Positions 1-5,181 of a DNA stretch of 7,469 bases are shown here, in pieces (position 1 is the first letter of the stretch; each line of letters starts with the position of its first letter). A program made the position numbers and the translations under genes. Source of the stretch: Candidatus Woesearchaeota archaeon. Lineage in GTDB: Archaea; Nanobdellota; Nanobdellia; Woesearchaeales; GW2011-AR4. Under the pieces are notes generated by a model. It saw nothing but the letters and a program-made list of their open reading frames with translations. It made no database searches and had not been told where the DNA came from. The stretch covers positions 1-7,469 of the forward strand of contig JAGVXR010000090.1 of assembly GCA_018303645.1 (NCBI GenBank), given 5' to 3'.

Positions 1-111
1 GCAAGAATCGCTTACGATTCGGGAGCAAATGTTTTCGTTGCAGGCACTTCAATATTCGGCAAAAAGGACAGGGTTGCTGCAATAAAAGAAATATTGGGGA
101 GTTTGAAATAA
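1..111 (+). CDS. rpe: Ribulose-phosphate 3-epimerase, C-terminal end (partial)
   Basis: The gene enters from the left edge in frame 1; only the last 36 codons and a TAA stop are present. The segment GANVFVAGTSIFG matches the last phosphate-binding strand-loop of ribulose-5-phosphate 3-epimerase (family pattern GADxxVAGSAIFG), a TIM-barrel enzyme that interconverts ribulose-5-phosphate and xylulose-5-phosphate in the cytoplasm. It is followed by the usual short terminal helix (AAIKEILGSLK). The stop lies one base before the ATG of the transporter gene, so the two genes are probably co-transcribed. Active-site residues lie upstream of the window and cannot be checked. The family call rests on this one motif but the motif is distinctive. 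Another phosphate-binding TIM barrel is less likely. Confidence 0.8.
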   Translation, partial: ARIAYDSGANVFVAGTSIFGKKDRVAAIKEILGSLK

Positions 112-112
112 G

Positions 113-973
113 ATGCTGTGGGTGCTTTATTCATTGCTTAGTGCATTCAGTTGGGCAACTACAGATGCTCTTACAAAGAAAATCTACAAAGTTGATGACT
201 ATATCGTAATTCTGGCAAGATTTTTGTATGCGACACCTTTTGTTTTGCTATTACTCTTTTTTGTGCCCATACCAAAATTAGACAGCGCTTTTTGGTTTGT
301 GCTTAGCCTTGCTATACCAATTGAAGTACTAGCCTGGGTATTATATATCAAATCAATAAGAAATTCTCCTTTATCGCTTGTTGTACCATTTTTGACTTTA
401 ACACCTCTTTTCTTAGTTTTAACAAGTTTTGTTATTTTAAAAGAATTACCTACTCTTATTGGCTTTTCTGGAATTTTTCTTATTGTTGTAGGTGCTTATA
501 CTTTAAATTTAAAAGAGTATAAAAAAGGTATTTTGGAACCTTTCAAATCAATTTTTAAAGAGAAAGGTTGTGCCTATATGGTGATAGTTGCATTTTTATT
601 CAGTATAACATCCGTGCTGGGAAAAATTCTTGTACAAAAATCTTCACCATTATTTGTTAGCGCAATTTATTTACCTATTGTCTCTATGCCCTTGATTGTA
701 TTAGCATTTTTTAAATCTAGGGGAAAACTAACTAAACTAAAATCAAATTTTAAAAATTTCTTTTTTATTGGTTTGTTTTTTGCTTTGATGAGTATTTTTC
801 ATTTATTAGCTATCCAACTGGTTATAGTGCCTTACATGAGTTCGATAAAAAGAACAAGTTCTATATTTTCCGTTTTATACGGATATTTTATATTTAAAGA
901 AAAAAATATTAAGGAAAGGTTAGTTGGAACCTTTATTATGGTAATTGGGGCTGTTTTGATAATACTTTTTTAA
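113..973 (+). CDS. EamA-family (DMT superfamily) transporter
   Basis: A 286-residue integral membrane protein with about ten hydrophobic segments (roughly residues 2-20, 29-51, 58-79, 86-107, 113-131, 152-171, 179-200, 214-236, 238-258 and 268-286). It shows the internal duplication of EamA proteins: each half ends in a helix pair joined by a short charged loop (FVILKELPTLIGFSGIFLIVVGAY near 106-129; GYFIFKEKNIKERLVGTFIMVIGAVL near 257-282). These carriers export or import metabolites such as amino acids or nucleotide sugars; the substrate cannot be read from sequence. Full length for the family. The ATG lies 1 nt after the epimerase stop, and GGGGAG near 97-102 could act as ribosome binding site. 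Base composition is strikingly AT-rich (15 G+C in the 60 bases 421-480) against 34 of 60 for 1321-1380 in trpS next door, which suggests acquisition from elsewhere or relaxed codon use in a membrane protein. Confidence 0.85.
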   Translation: MLWVLYSLLSAFSWATTDALTKKIYKVDDYIVILARFLYATPFVLLLLFFVPIPKLDSAFWFVLSLAIPIEVLAWVLYIKSIRNSPLSLVVPFLTLTPLFLVLTSFVILKELPTLIGFSGIFLIVVGAYTLNLKEYKKGILEPFKSIFKEKGCAYMVIVAFLFSITSVLGKILVQKSSPLFVSAIYLPIVSMPLIVLAFFKSRGKLTKLKSNFKNFFFIGLFFALMSIFHLLAIQLVIVPYMSSIKRTSSIFSVLYGYFIFKEKNIKERLVGTFIMVIGAVLIILF

Positions 974-978
974 AAAGA

Positions 979-986
979 TTTAAATA
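979..986 (+). promoter_or_regulatory. TATA box for trpS
   Basis: TTTAAATA, centred 26-27 nt upstream of the ATG at 1009. In archaea transcription starts about 26 nt downstream of the TATA-box centre, so the transcript would begin at or next to that ATG and be leaderless. This excludes the in-frame ATG at 991, which would lie upstream of the predicted transcript start. Confidence 0.6.
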
Positions 987-1008
987 AACTATGTTGAAAT
1001 TTATTCTC

Positions 1009-2100
1009 ATGAAGCAAAAAATCATAGATCCGTGGGGAAGCGGATTGCTGGAAGATTACGGGAAAATAATCAAGGATTTTGGGCTTGAAATCTTTAATAG
1101 CAAGCTGTTTCCGGAGCCAAATAGGATAATGAGGCGTGGCGTTGTTTTTGCAGGACGAGACTTAAAAATAATCCTCGATGCAATCAAAAGCAAGAAAAGA
1201 TACTATGTTCTTAGCGGCATAATGCCTTCAAATGACAAAATACATCTAGGTACGAAGATGGTGGTTGAAGGCATAAAGTATTTCCAGGAGCACGGAGCTG
1301 AAACCTACATCTTGATTGCTGACTTGGAGGCGGCTTCTACAAGGGGCGTTACCTTGGGGGAGGCAAGGAAAAGAGCTCTTGACTTTCATATTCCGGCTTA
1401 TGTAGCGCTTGGATTAGATGTGGGGAAAACCATTTTCTACTTCCAGTCTGAGAACAAGGAAGTCATGAATAATGCCTATGAATTTGCAAAAAAAATAACC
1501 CTTAACGAATTTAAGGCTATTTATGGAAGCGCGGATCCCGGCAAAATCATGGCTGCAATGGCCCAAGTTGCTGATATTCTGTACCCCCAGTTTAAGGAAA
1601 GAATGCCTGGCATTATCCCTGTAGGAGTCGACCAGGACCCCCATATAAGATTAACAAGGGATATTGTAAGAAGAGTTAAAGATAGGAAATTCTTGTTGCC
1701 GTCTTCGCTTTATCATAAATACACCCCCTCTTTGGACGGGGATATTAAAATGAGCAAATCAAAGCCTGAAAGCTGCATAGAGTTGCCGGAAGATATCAAA
1801 TCTGTGAAGAAAAAGATCAGGAATGCCTTATCCGGCGGCAGGGATACTTTAGAAGAGCATAGAAAGCTGGGGGCGGCTGTGGAAAAAGACATGGTTTTTG
1901 AGTTAATGAAGCAGCATTTAGTTGAAGATGATGCGGAGCTTAATAAAATTTATAATGATTACAAATCAGGCAAAATGACAAGCGGCGAGCTAAAAGAGAT
2001 TGCTTGCGGCAAAATGGAGGGATTCATGAATAATTTTGTAAAAGGAATTGGGCAGGCAAGAAAGCATATTGACAGGCTGAATTTCGTTAAGTTTAAATAA
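1009..2100 (+). CDS. trpS: Tryptophanyl-tRNA synthetase (archaeal type)
   Basis: Class I aminoacyl-tRNA synthetase that activates tryptophan with ATP and charges tRNA-Trp. From the chosen start it is 363 residues, near the usual 370-390 of archaeal enzymes. Visible in order: an N-terminal IDPWG motif typical of archaeal TrpRS; a HIGH-class signature in degenerate form (PSNDKIHLG, residues 73-81); an ADLEA segment near 104-108; a Rossmann-domain motif VGVDQDPHIRLTRD near 205-218 that separates TrpRS from TyrRS; KMSKS at 247-251; and a C-terminal anticodon-binding domain opening with SGGRDTLEEHRKLG. An in-frame ATG at 991 would add six residues, but the TATA box at 979-986 predicts transcription starting at about 1009, so I prefer 1009. 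It appears to be transcribed on its own. The neighbouring DMT transporter need not be related. Confidence 0.92.
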   Translation: MKQKIIDPWGSGLLEDYGKIIKDFGLEIFNSKLFPEPNRIMRRGVVFAGRDLKIILDAIKSKKRYYVLSGIMPSNDKIHLGTKMVVEGIKYFQEHGAETYILIADLEAASTRGVTLGEARKRALDFHIPAYVALGLDVGKTIFYFQSENKEVMNNAYEFAKKITLNEFKAIYGSADPGKIMAAMAQVADILYPQFKERMPGIIPVGVDQDPHIRLTRDIVRRVKDRKFLLPSSLYHKYTPSLDGDIKMSKSKPESCIELPEDIKSVKKKIRNALSGGRDTLEEHRKLGAAVEKDMVFELMKQHLVEDDAELNKIYNDYKSGKMTSGELKEIACGKMEGFMNNFVKGIGQARKHIDRLNFVKFK

Positions 2101-2241
2101 AAGCAAAATAATGATAATAAAAATACAATAATAATAAAATAAGCCAAATACGAGAGCGTCCTCTTGATGCAAACATGAAGGAGGAAACCAGCTTGTGCTG
2201 TTTTAACAATTATAAACAATAATCAAAAAAGAGGTGTAAAT
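2101..2241 (+). other. AT-rich intergenic spacer with small inverted repeats
   Basis: This 141-nt spacer separates trpS from the small membrane protein gene. Its first third is low-complexity A/T with ATAATAATAA runs. The middle carries a short hairpin (AGAG-CGTC-CTCT) and an unemployed strong Shine-Dalgarno-like sequence, AAGGAGGA at 2178-2185, which can pair with TCCTCTT just upstream. A 15-codon ATG frame (2175-2222) runs through it but nothing supports it as a gene. No tRNA, C/D-box RNA or riboswitch fold was recognised. Confidence 0.4.
2210..2217 (+). promoter_or_regulatory. Possible TATA box for the 2242-2863 operon
   Basis: TTATAAAC, centred 28-29 nt upstream of the ATG at 2242, which predicts a transcript start near 2240. 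That would remove the Shine-Dalgarno sequence GAGGTG at 2231-2236 from the message. So either this box is not the only promoter or the gene is read as leaderless. Confidence 0.4.
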
Positions 2242-2457
2242 ATGCATCACAAAGAATTCAACATCGCTCCTTTGTCGGGCGGCTACATGATTACAAGCAT
2301 TGTCGGCTTTATTATCTCTGCATTTTATGTGCTTCCAAACTCAAGGACATGGGGATTCACTTTTGTATTGTTTTTTATCCTGATGTTCATTGCTTCCTTG
2401 ATTTCAATGACATATGCCCCCGGAGACTGGCCTTTGAAGATGGATAAAAAGCTGTAA
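2242..2457 (+). CDS. Small two-helix membrane protein of unknown function
   Basis: A 71-residue protein with a short polar N-terminus (MHHKEFNIAPLSGGY) and two transmembrane segments, about residues 15-33 and 38-56, separated by a loop containing PNSRTWG. It ends in a short charged tail (PLKMDKKL) after the motif SLISMTYAP. I recall similar short proteins with a TWGFTF...FIASxISM pattern in several archaea, but know no assigned function. Start choice is supported by GAGGTG (2231-2236) five bases before the ATG. The stop codon lies one base before the mgtC-family ATG, so the two are almost certainly one operon with coupled translation. That suggests, without proving, a shared membrane role. 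Confidence 0.75.
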   Translation: MHHKEFNIAPLSGGYMITSIVGFIISAFYVLPNSRTWGFTFVLFFILMFIASLISMTYAPGDWPLKMDKKL

Positions 2458-2458
2458 A

Positions 2459-2863
2459 ATGACAGAGCCAACTGAAATCTTAATCAGGCTTGTTTTTGCA
2501 ACATTGGCAGGCGGCTTTATAGGCTTGGAAAGGGAAGTCGTGCACAAGCCTGCTGGCGTAAGGACCCACATGCTTGTTTGCCTAGGTTCCGCTTTGTTTG
2601 TGCTGGTAACTCTAGAAACCTTGCCGAATGAAGTGGCTAGGATAATTGCAGGCATTGCCACGGGCATCGGCTTTTTGGGCGCAGGCACAATTTTCAAGGC
2701 AAAGAACGAAGTTCACGGATTGACAACAGCCGCTTCTGTTTGGGCAGTTGCAGGAGTCGGCATTGCAATCGGCTTGGGCTATTACCTGATGATGATAATC
2801 TCAGTTGTTTTGATATTGATAATATTGCAGTTGAACAAGATAGAGTTTTTTAGGAAGCTGTGA
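2459..2863 (+). CDS. MgtC/SapB-family membrane protein
   Basis: A 134-residue membrane protein with the hallmark MgtC motifs: GGFIGLERE (18-26), AGVRTH (32-37), a glycine-rich helix GIATGIGFLGAG (65-76) and GLTTAASVWAVAGVGIAIG (87-105). There are about four transmembrane segments (residues 5-24, 37-56, 62-80, 90-125 as one or two). MgtC proteins are linked to growth at low magnesium and to control of F-type ATPase in bacteria; the role of archaeal members is unknown. The protein stops after the membrane domain and lacks the soluble C-terminal domain found in full-length MgtC (about 230 residues), so it matches the short SapB-like form. It has no clear ribosome binding site of its own and lies 1 nt after the stop of the 71-residue gene, consistent with translational coupling. 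It converges on the PIN toxin gene with 25 nt between stops. Confidence 0.85.
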   Translation: MTEPTEILIRLVFATLAGGFIGLEREVVHKPAGVRTHMLVCLGSALFVLVTLETLPNEVARIIAGIATGIGFLGAGTIFKAKNEVHGLTTAASVWAVAGVGIAIGLGYYLMMIISVVLILIILQLNKIEFFRKL

Positions 2864-2888
2864 AGAATTATCAAATCTCTGCCAAACA

Positions 2889-3413
2889 TTAAAGATTTTC
2901 AAGCTGGTTTTTCGTTATTAAGTAAATCATGTTATTTCTCCAGTTTCTGATGTTTCTTAATTCTTCCAAAAGCTCCAGTGCTTTTTGTTTTGATAAATGC
3001 CCGGATTTTAACAAAAGAATAAGAAAAACAGGGCTAAAATACACGTCAATCTTATGCCTAGCATGGTGCACTAATTTTGTTTCATCTGTGACTAATGGCA
3101 GTTTCTTCTTTAATGACAGATTATAAAGCTCATTATCAGTCGATTCTACATATTCTATTGATTCTGTTATTTCGCAGGATTCTATTGTAAATTTACTTTT
3201 GTGCTTGAGAACATTTTTTGCAATTCTGCCATACTTATCACCATGCTTTGCAAATTCTTCCAGTTCTTTAATAGCAGAGTTTGTTGTTATAATTGAAAAT
3301 ACCGATAATACTAGTTCTAAAATATTGATACTTTCCAAGCTGATAAATGCCGAAGTGTCAAAAATCATAGATTTTTGAGCATGCTCGGAAATCGCTTTGC
3401 GATTTACCGACAT
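2889..3413 (-). CDS. PIN-domain ribonuclease, VapC-like toxin
   Basis: Second gene of a toxin-antitoxin pair; as drawn, 174 residues. The PIN-fold acidic metal ligands are visible: Asp19 in MIFDTSAF, Glu50 in AIKELEEF, Asp93 in STDNEL and Asp110 in LVTDET. VapC enzymes cut specific RNAs, often tRNA or rRNA, with Mg2+, and are held inactive by a VapB partner. Start choice is uncertain. The ATG at 3413 follows the antitoxin stop by one base (TGA-T-ATG), good for coupling, but gives an 18-residue extension before the first PIN strand. The ATG at 3368 gives 159 residues beginning MIFDTSAF, the usual PIN start, and would place the palindromes at 3377-3410 in a non-coding gap. An upstream ATG at 3479 would overlap the antitoxin by 65 nt and is least likely. 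No start has a clear Shine-Dalgarno. Target RNA cannot be inferred. Confidence 0.8.
   Translation of the reverse strand: MSVNRKAISEHAQKSMIFDTSAFISLESINILELVLSVFSIITTNSAIKELEEFAKHGDKYGRIAKNVLKHKSKFTIESCEITESIEYVESTDNELYNLSLKKKLPLVTDETKLVHHARHKIDVYFSPVFLILLLKSGHLSKQKALELLEELRNIRNWRNNMIYLITKNQLENL
3377..3410. repeat. Two abutting palindromes at the vapB-vapC junction
   Basis: On the plus strand, GAGCATGCTC (3377-3386) is a perfect 10-bp palindrome. It overlaps by two bases a longer inverted repeat: TCGG-AAATCGC (3385-3395), loop TTT, GCGATTT (3399-3405), one unpaired A, CCGA (3407-3410). That is 11 pairs. In the minus-strand message the long hairpin begins directly after the ATG at 3413 and ends before the alternative ATG at 3368. 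It could regulate toxin translation, bind the antitoxin, or be an inserted palindromic element. Confidence 0.6.
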
Positions 3414-3414
3414 A

Positions 3415-3729
3415 TCAAGAATGTAGTTTTCTGAGCTTTTTGCCATATTCCAAGCCATGTTTGACGCTTTTTTCAGCAATAACTTTGATAGACTCCATCT
3501 CGTCAGCTATATCTTTGCCCACTAATTGCTCTACTTTCTTCTTGCCAATCATTCCCTTGGCGTATAAAGTGCTTAACTCCATCAGAAGCTTGTTCTTTTC
3601 CTCATGCACTTCTTCAGCAAGCTTTGTCTTCACCCATTCTGACTTGTTCACCTTCAACAGCTTTGAAATTATATCCAAGTCCTGCACCAACTCCTTTGGC
3701 ATCCTTATATTGAATTGCTCAGTTTCCAT
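3415..3729 (-). CDS. Ribbon-helix-helix antitoxin, VapB-like
   Basis: A 104-residue protein, first gene of the pair. The N-terminus is a ribbon-helix-helix DNA-binding fold: strand EQFNIRMP (4-11), helix KELVQDLDIISKLL (12-25), turn with KVNKSEW and second helix to about residue 47. The middle (MELSTLYAKGMIGKKKVEQLVG, 50-71) resembles the region after the RHH in some archaeal antitoxins, where a short helix-turn-helix-like LYxxGxIxxxKxxELxG pattern recurs. The basic C-terminus (KSVKHGLEYGKKLRKLHS) probably binds and blocks the PIN toxin. I chose the ATG at 3729 because AGGTGA (3735-3740) lies five bases upstream and the TATA box predicts transcription starting near 3741; an ATG at 3759 would be upstream of that. 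Such antitoxins usually repress their own promoter, alone or with the toxin. That is family knowledge, not seen here. Confidence 0.8.
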   Translation of the reverse strand: METEQFNIRMPKELVQDLDIISKLLKVNKSEWVKTKLAEEVHEEKNKLLMELSTLYAKGMIGKKKVEQLVGKDIADEMESIKVIAEKSVKHGLEYGKKLRKLHS

Positions 3730-3734
3730 AATAA

Positions 3735-3740
3735 TCACCT
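3735..3740 (-). promoter_or_regulatory. Shine-Dalgarno sequence of the antitoxin gene
   Basis: AGGTGA on the minus strand, five bases before the ATG at 3729. It decides the start against the ATG at 3759. Confidence 0.6.
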
Positions 3741-3763
3741 GTATAGTATATGATAGCAATTGA

Positions 3764-3771
3764 TATATAAA
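3764..3771 (-). promoter_or_regulatory. TATA box of the toxin-antitoxin operon
   Basis: TTTATATA on the minus strand. Its centre predicts a transcript start near 3741, giving an unusually tight leader of about 12 nt that begins with the Shine-Dalgarno. It lies between the divergent antitoxin and 62-residue membrane protein genes. Confidence 0.55.
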
Positions 3772-3812
3772 GGTTTTGGTTTTTGTTTTATTAGAAGCTG
3801 TTAATGGAAAAA

Positions 3813-3820
3813 CTTAAAAT
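3813..3820 (+). promoter_or_regulatory. TATA box for the 62-residue membrane protein gene
   Basis: CTTAAAAT preceded by the purine-rich GGAAAAA (3806-3812), a plausible BRE. The centre is 26-27 nt upstream of the GTG at 3843, predicting a leaderless message that starts at the GTG. A second box-like TTATAAAC at 3831-3838 is too close to that start. Confidence 0.45.
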
Positions 3821-3842
3821 CGTTAGGATATTATAAACAAAA

Positions 3843-4031
3843 GTGAGAACGAAAAAGGGTTTTATTCATCCGTTAGTAGGAATAATTTTATTAATTTTAG
3901 TAGGCGTTATTAACTATCTATTTTATATTGCGATTAAACCTGCATTAAAATGGATAATTATTGCTATTGTAGGTTGCATTATTTTATATTTTATAATAAA
4001 ATTGTTAAGTAGACTTTTATATAAACATTAG
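3843..4031 (+). CDS. Small two-helix membrane protein of unknown function
   Basis: A 62-residue protein, basic at both ends (MRTKKGF and LLSRLLYKH), with two hydrophobic helices at about residues 9-30 and 36-57 joined by a short KPALKW linker. There is no cleavable signal peptide and no recognised family. It starts with GTG (an alternative start codon). This is supported by a TATA-like box at the right distance for a leaderless message and by the first codons leading straight into the membrane helix. Composition is strongly AT-rich, unlike mgtC and trpS. The next gene follows 34 nt later on the same strand with its own TATA-like box. The two may have arrived together. The gene could be a chance ORF, but the clean positive-end/helix/helix/positive-end layout argues for a real small protein. 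Confidence 0.6.
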   Translation: MRTKKGFIHPLVGIILLILVGVINYLFYIAIKPALKWIIIAIVGCIILYFIIKLLSRLLYKH

Positions 4032-4032
4032 A

Positions 4033-4040
4033 TTTATAAA
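4033..4040 (+). promoter_or_regulatory. TATA box for the 130-residue gene
   Basis: TTTATAAA, centred 29-30 nt upstream of the ATG at 4066. The predicted transcript start near 4063 gives a leader of about 3 nt. Confidence 0.5.
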
Positions 4041-4065
4041 AAGAAGATTTTGATAATTTTAGGAA

Positions 4066-4458
4066 ATGGAAACTACTGAAGAATTTATTAAAAGAAAAAA
4101 TGAACAATTTATTAACGAGAGAGACAATAAGAAACCCATAGGTTTTAAACATATAACCAGAACTGGTAAATTTTACTTTTTAAGAGAAGATTGGACTTTT
4201 TTAATTCAAAGCGATTATCCACAAAAAGTATTTGTTTTAGAGAGATTAAGATTTGTAAAGTCTGAAGCTAATAGTGAGTTCACTAAAAATGAAGGAGCTA
4301 TAGAATATAGAATTGGCTACTTTATTGTTGGAAAGATAGGTAATAAGCAAAATAAATGGACATGGGGGCAATATTGCCCAATAATTCCCGCTAAAGATTT
4401 TCAAGAACTTCTAAGGTTAGCCAAAGAAAATGGGGTTATTCTCGATGCTTTAAATTAA
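4066..4458 (+). CDS. Uncharacterised 130-residue soluble protein with Trp-rich motif
   Basis: I do not recognise a named family. The protein is hydrophilic, without membrane segments or signal peptide. It begins with a charged helix (EEFIKRKNEQFINERD), followed by a strand-rich region with aromatic residues (GKFYFLREDWTFLIQ, 34-48; QKVFVLERLRFVKSE, 53-67). The part most likely to be conserved is EYRIGYFIVGKIG (80-92), then KWTWGQYCPIIPAKDF (97-112), and a closing helix with LLRLAKENGVI. The IGYxIVGK and WxWGQxxPxIP pattern seems familiar to me from unassigned bacterial proteins, but I cannot name the family. AT-rich composition like the 62-residue gene before it, and unlike trpS or the ATPase exteins, suggests a gene gained by transfer. 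The start is supported by the TATA box at 4033-4040. A run of seven T follows the stop directly. Confidence 0.65.
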   Translation: METTEEFIKRKNEQFINERDNKKPIGFKHITRTGKFYFLREDWTFLIQSDYPQKVFVLERLRFVKSEANSEFTKNEGAIEYRIGYFIVGKIGNKQNKWTWGQYCPIIPAKDFQELLRLAKENGVILDALN

Positions 4459-4465
4459 TTTTTTT
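4459..4465 (+). terminator. T-run terminator after the 130-residue gene
   Basis: Seven T residues directly after the TAA at 4456-4458. Archaeal termination commonly occurs at T-runs without a hairpin. No stem is visible. Confidence 0.45.
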
Positions 4466-4504
4466 GTTTAACCCTATCTATTCCTACCTTTAAAAACCAT
4501 CTAT

Positions 4505-4511
4505 AAAAAAA
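4505..4511 (-). terminator. T-run terminator after the ATPase gene
   Basis: On the minus strand this reads as seven T residues, about 36 nt past the ATPase stop at 4547-4549. A shorter five-T run (4541-4545) lies directly after the stop. Together with the plus-strand run at 4459-4465, the 88-nt convergent gap (4459-4546) would serve both sides. Confidence 0.4.
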
Positions 4512-4546
4512 GTTTGTTTAATGCGTATTAAAGAAAACTGAAAAAT

Positions 4547-5167
4547 CTAAAACTCAAACACTTTCTTCTCTTTCGGCAAAGCAGTAGGGGCAGAGCCGCC
4601 GTGCCAGCTGAACCTTGGCCTTACCCTTATCGGATATAGCTTTTCATTGATGTCGTCAAACACAATTGCAGCCCCTTCTTCTGTTGGCAGCAGATTCAGC
4701 TGCTTGTCTAGCCCTTCCCGCATGTAGCTTTGCATCAAGCCGCCAAGAGCCTGCACATCAAGGTTTGCTGTTATCCTGTGCGCAATGACAACATCCGACT
4801 GGGATATGACATCGCTGTGAATCTTGCCGGGCTGCTGTGACGCCAGCACAAGAGAGATTCCTGGCTGCCTACCTTCCCTCAGCACAGTGATCAAAGGGGT
4901 TGTTGCAGGTGTTTTTCCTTTGTTCGGCAAAAACTCATGGGCTTCATCAATTATGAGCCAGACTATCGGCTCCCTCTTCTTTTCCTCTTCCTCCTCAAAA
5001 AAATGGATCTCCTCTGCTATTGCAGCCTCCTCTTCTGCTTTTCTTGAAGTCATCCTCTGGGCAAACAGCTTCTGAGCCACCAATCCAATGACCAAAGCCC
5101 TCAGGTTTTCAGCGCCTGAAGTTGTAGTGTAGGCGCCGACATCCAGAATGCTTATCTGCCCCGGCAT
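4547..5167 (-). CDS. HerA-like ATPase, C-terminal part (Walker B half), after frame break
   Basis: Reads as the second half of the HerA/FtsK-type ATPase whose first half is at 5182-7152. Visible are the Walker B strand with its catalytic Glu (IVWLIIDEAHEF), an Arg-containing segment VLREGRQPG, and a sensor region LVLASQQPGKIHSDVISQSD. A glutamate-rich stretch (EEEAAIAEEIHFFEEEEEKKRE) precedes Walker B, and the end is a short strand-rich tail. HerA proteins form hexameric DNA-pumping motors, often in end resection. Homology does not begin at this start: the same frame is open back to 5212 and reads VFSKEGTLIEDLVMPGQ from 5206, which fits the family. So this is the 3' part of a broken gene rather than a separate one. 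If translated alone, the ATG at 5167 has GAGGA (5175-5179) seven bases upstream, and a TTG at 5173 is also possible. On its own it lacks Walker A and cannot bind ATP in the normal way. Confidence 0.75.
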   Translation of the reverse strand: MPGQISILDVGAYTTTSGAENLRALVIGLVAQKLFAQRMTSRKAEEEAAIAEEIHFFEEEEEKKREPIVWLIIDEAHEFLPNKGKTPATTPLITVLREGRQPGISLVLASQQPGKIHSDVISQSDVVIAHRITANLDVQALGGLMQSYMREGLDKQLNLLPTEEGAAIVFDDINEKLYPIRVRPRFSWHGGSAPTALPKEKKVFEF

Positions 5168-5181
5168 GACCAAATCCTCGA

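Noticed and set aside
5..20. Inverted repeat GAATCG-CTTA-CGATTC at the left edge, similar in sequence to the hairpin at 3389-3405
   Set aside because: It lies inside well-conserved epimerase coding sequence, the stem is only six pairs, and the resemblance covers few bases; chance is enough.
2101..2150. Possible C/D-box RNA suggested by ATGATAA near 2110
   Set aside because: No box D (CTGA) at a suitable distance and no terminal stem; the match comes from low-complexity A/T.
1959..2219. Minus-strand frames from the trpS 3' end into the spacer
   Set aside because: Mostly antisense to conserved trpS sequence and low-complexity A/T; no promoter-start pairing or domain.
2404..2697. Minus-strand open frame of 97 codons across the MgtC-family gene
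   Set aside because: The plus-strand MgtC motifs are unmistakable and this antisense frame shows no family features.
3440..3763. Plus-strand Ser/Cys/Phe-rich open frame across the antitoxin gene
   Set aside because: The opposite strand encodes a clear ribbon-helix-helix protein with TATA box and Shine-Dalgarno; the plus-strand frame has neither.
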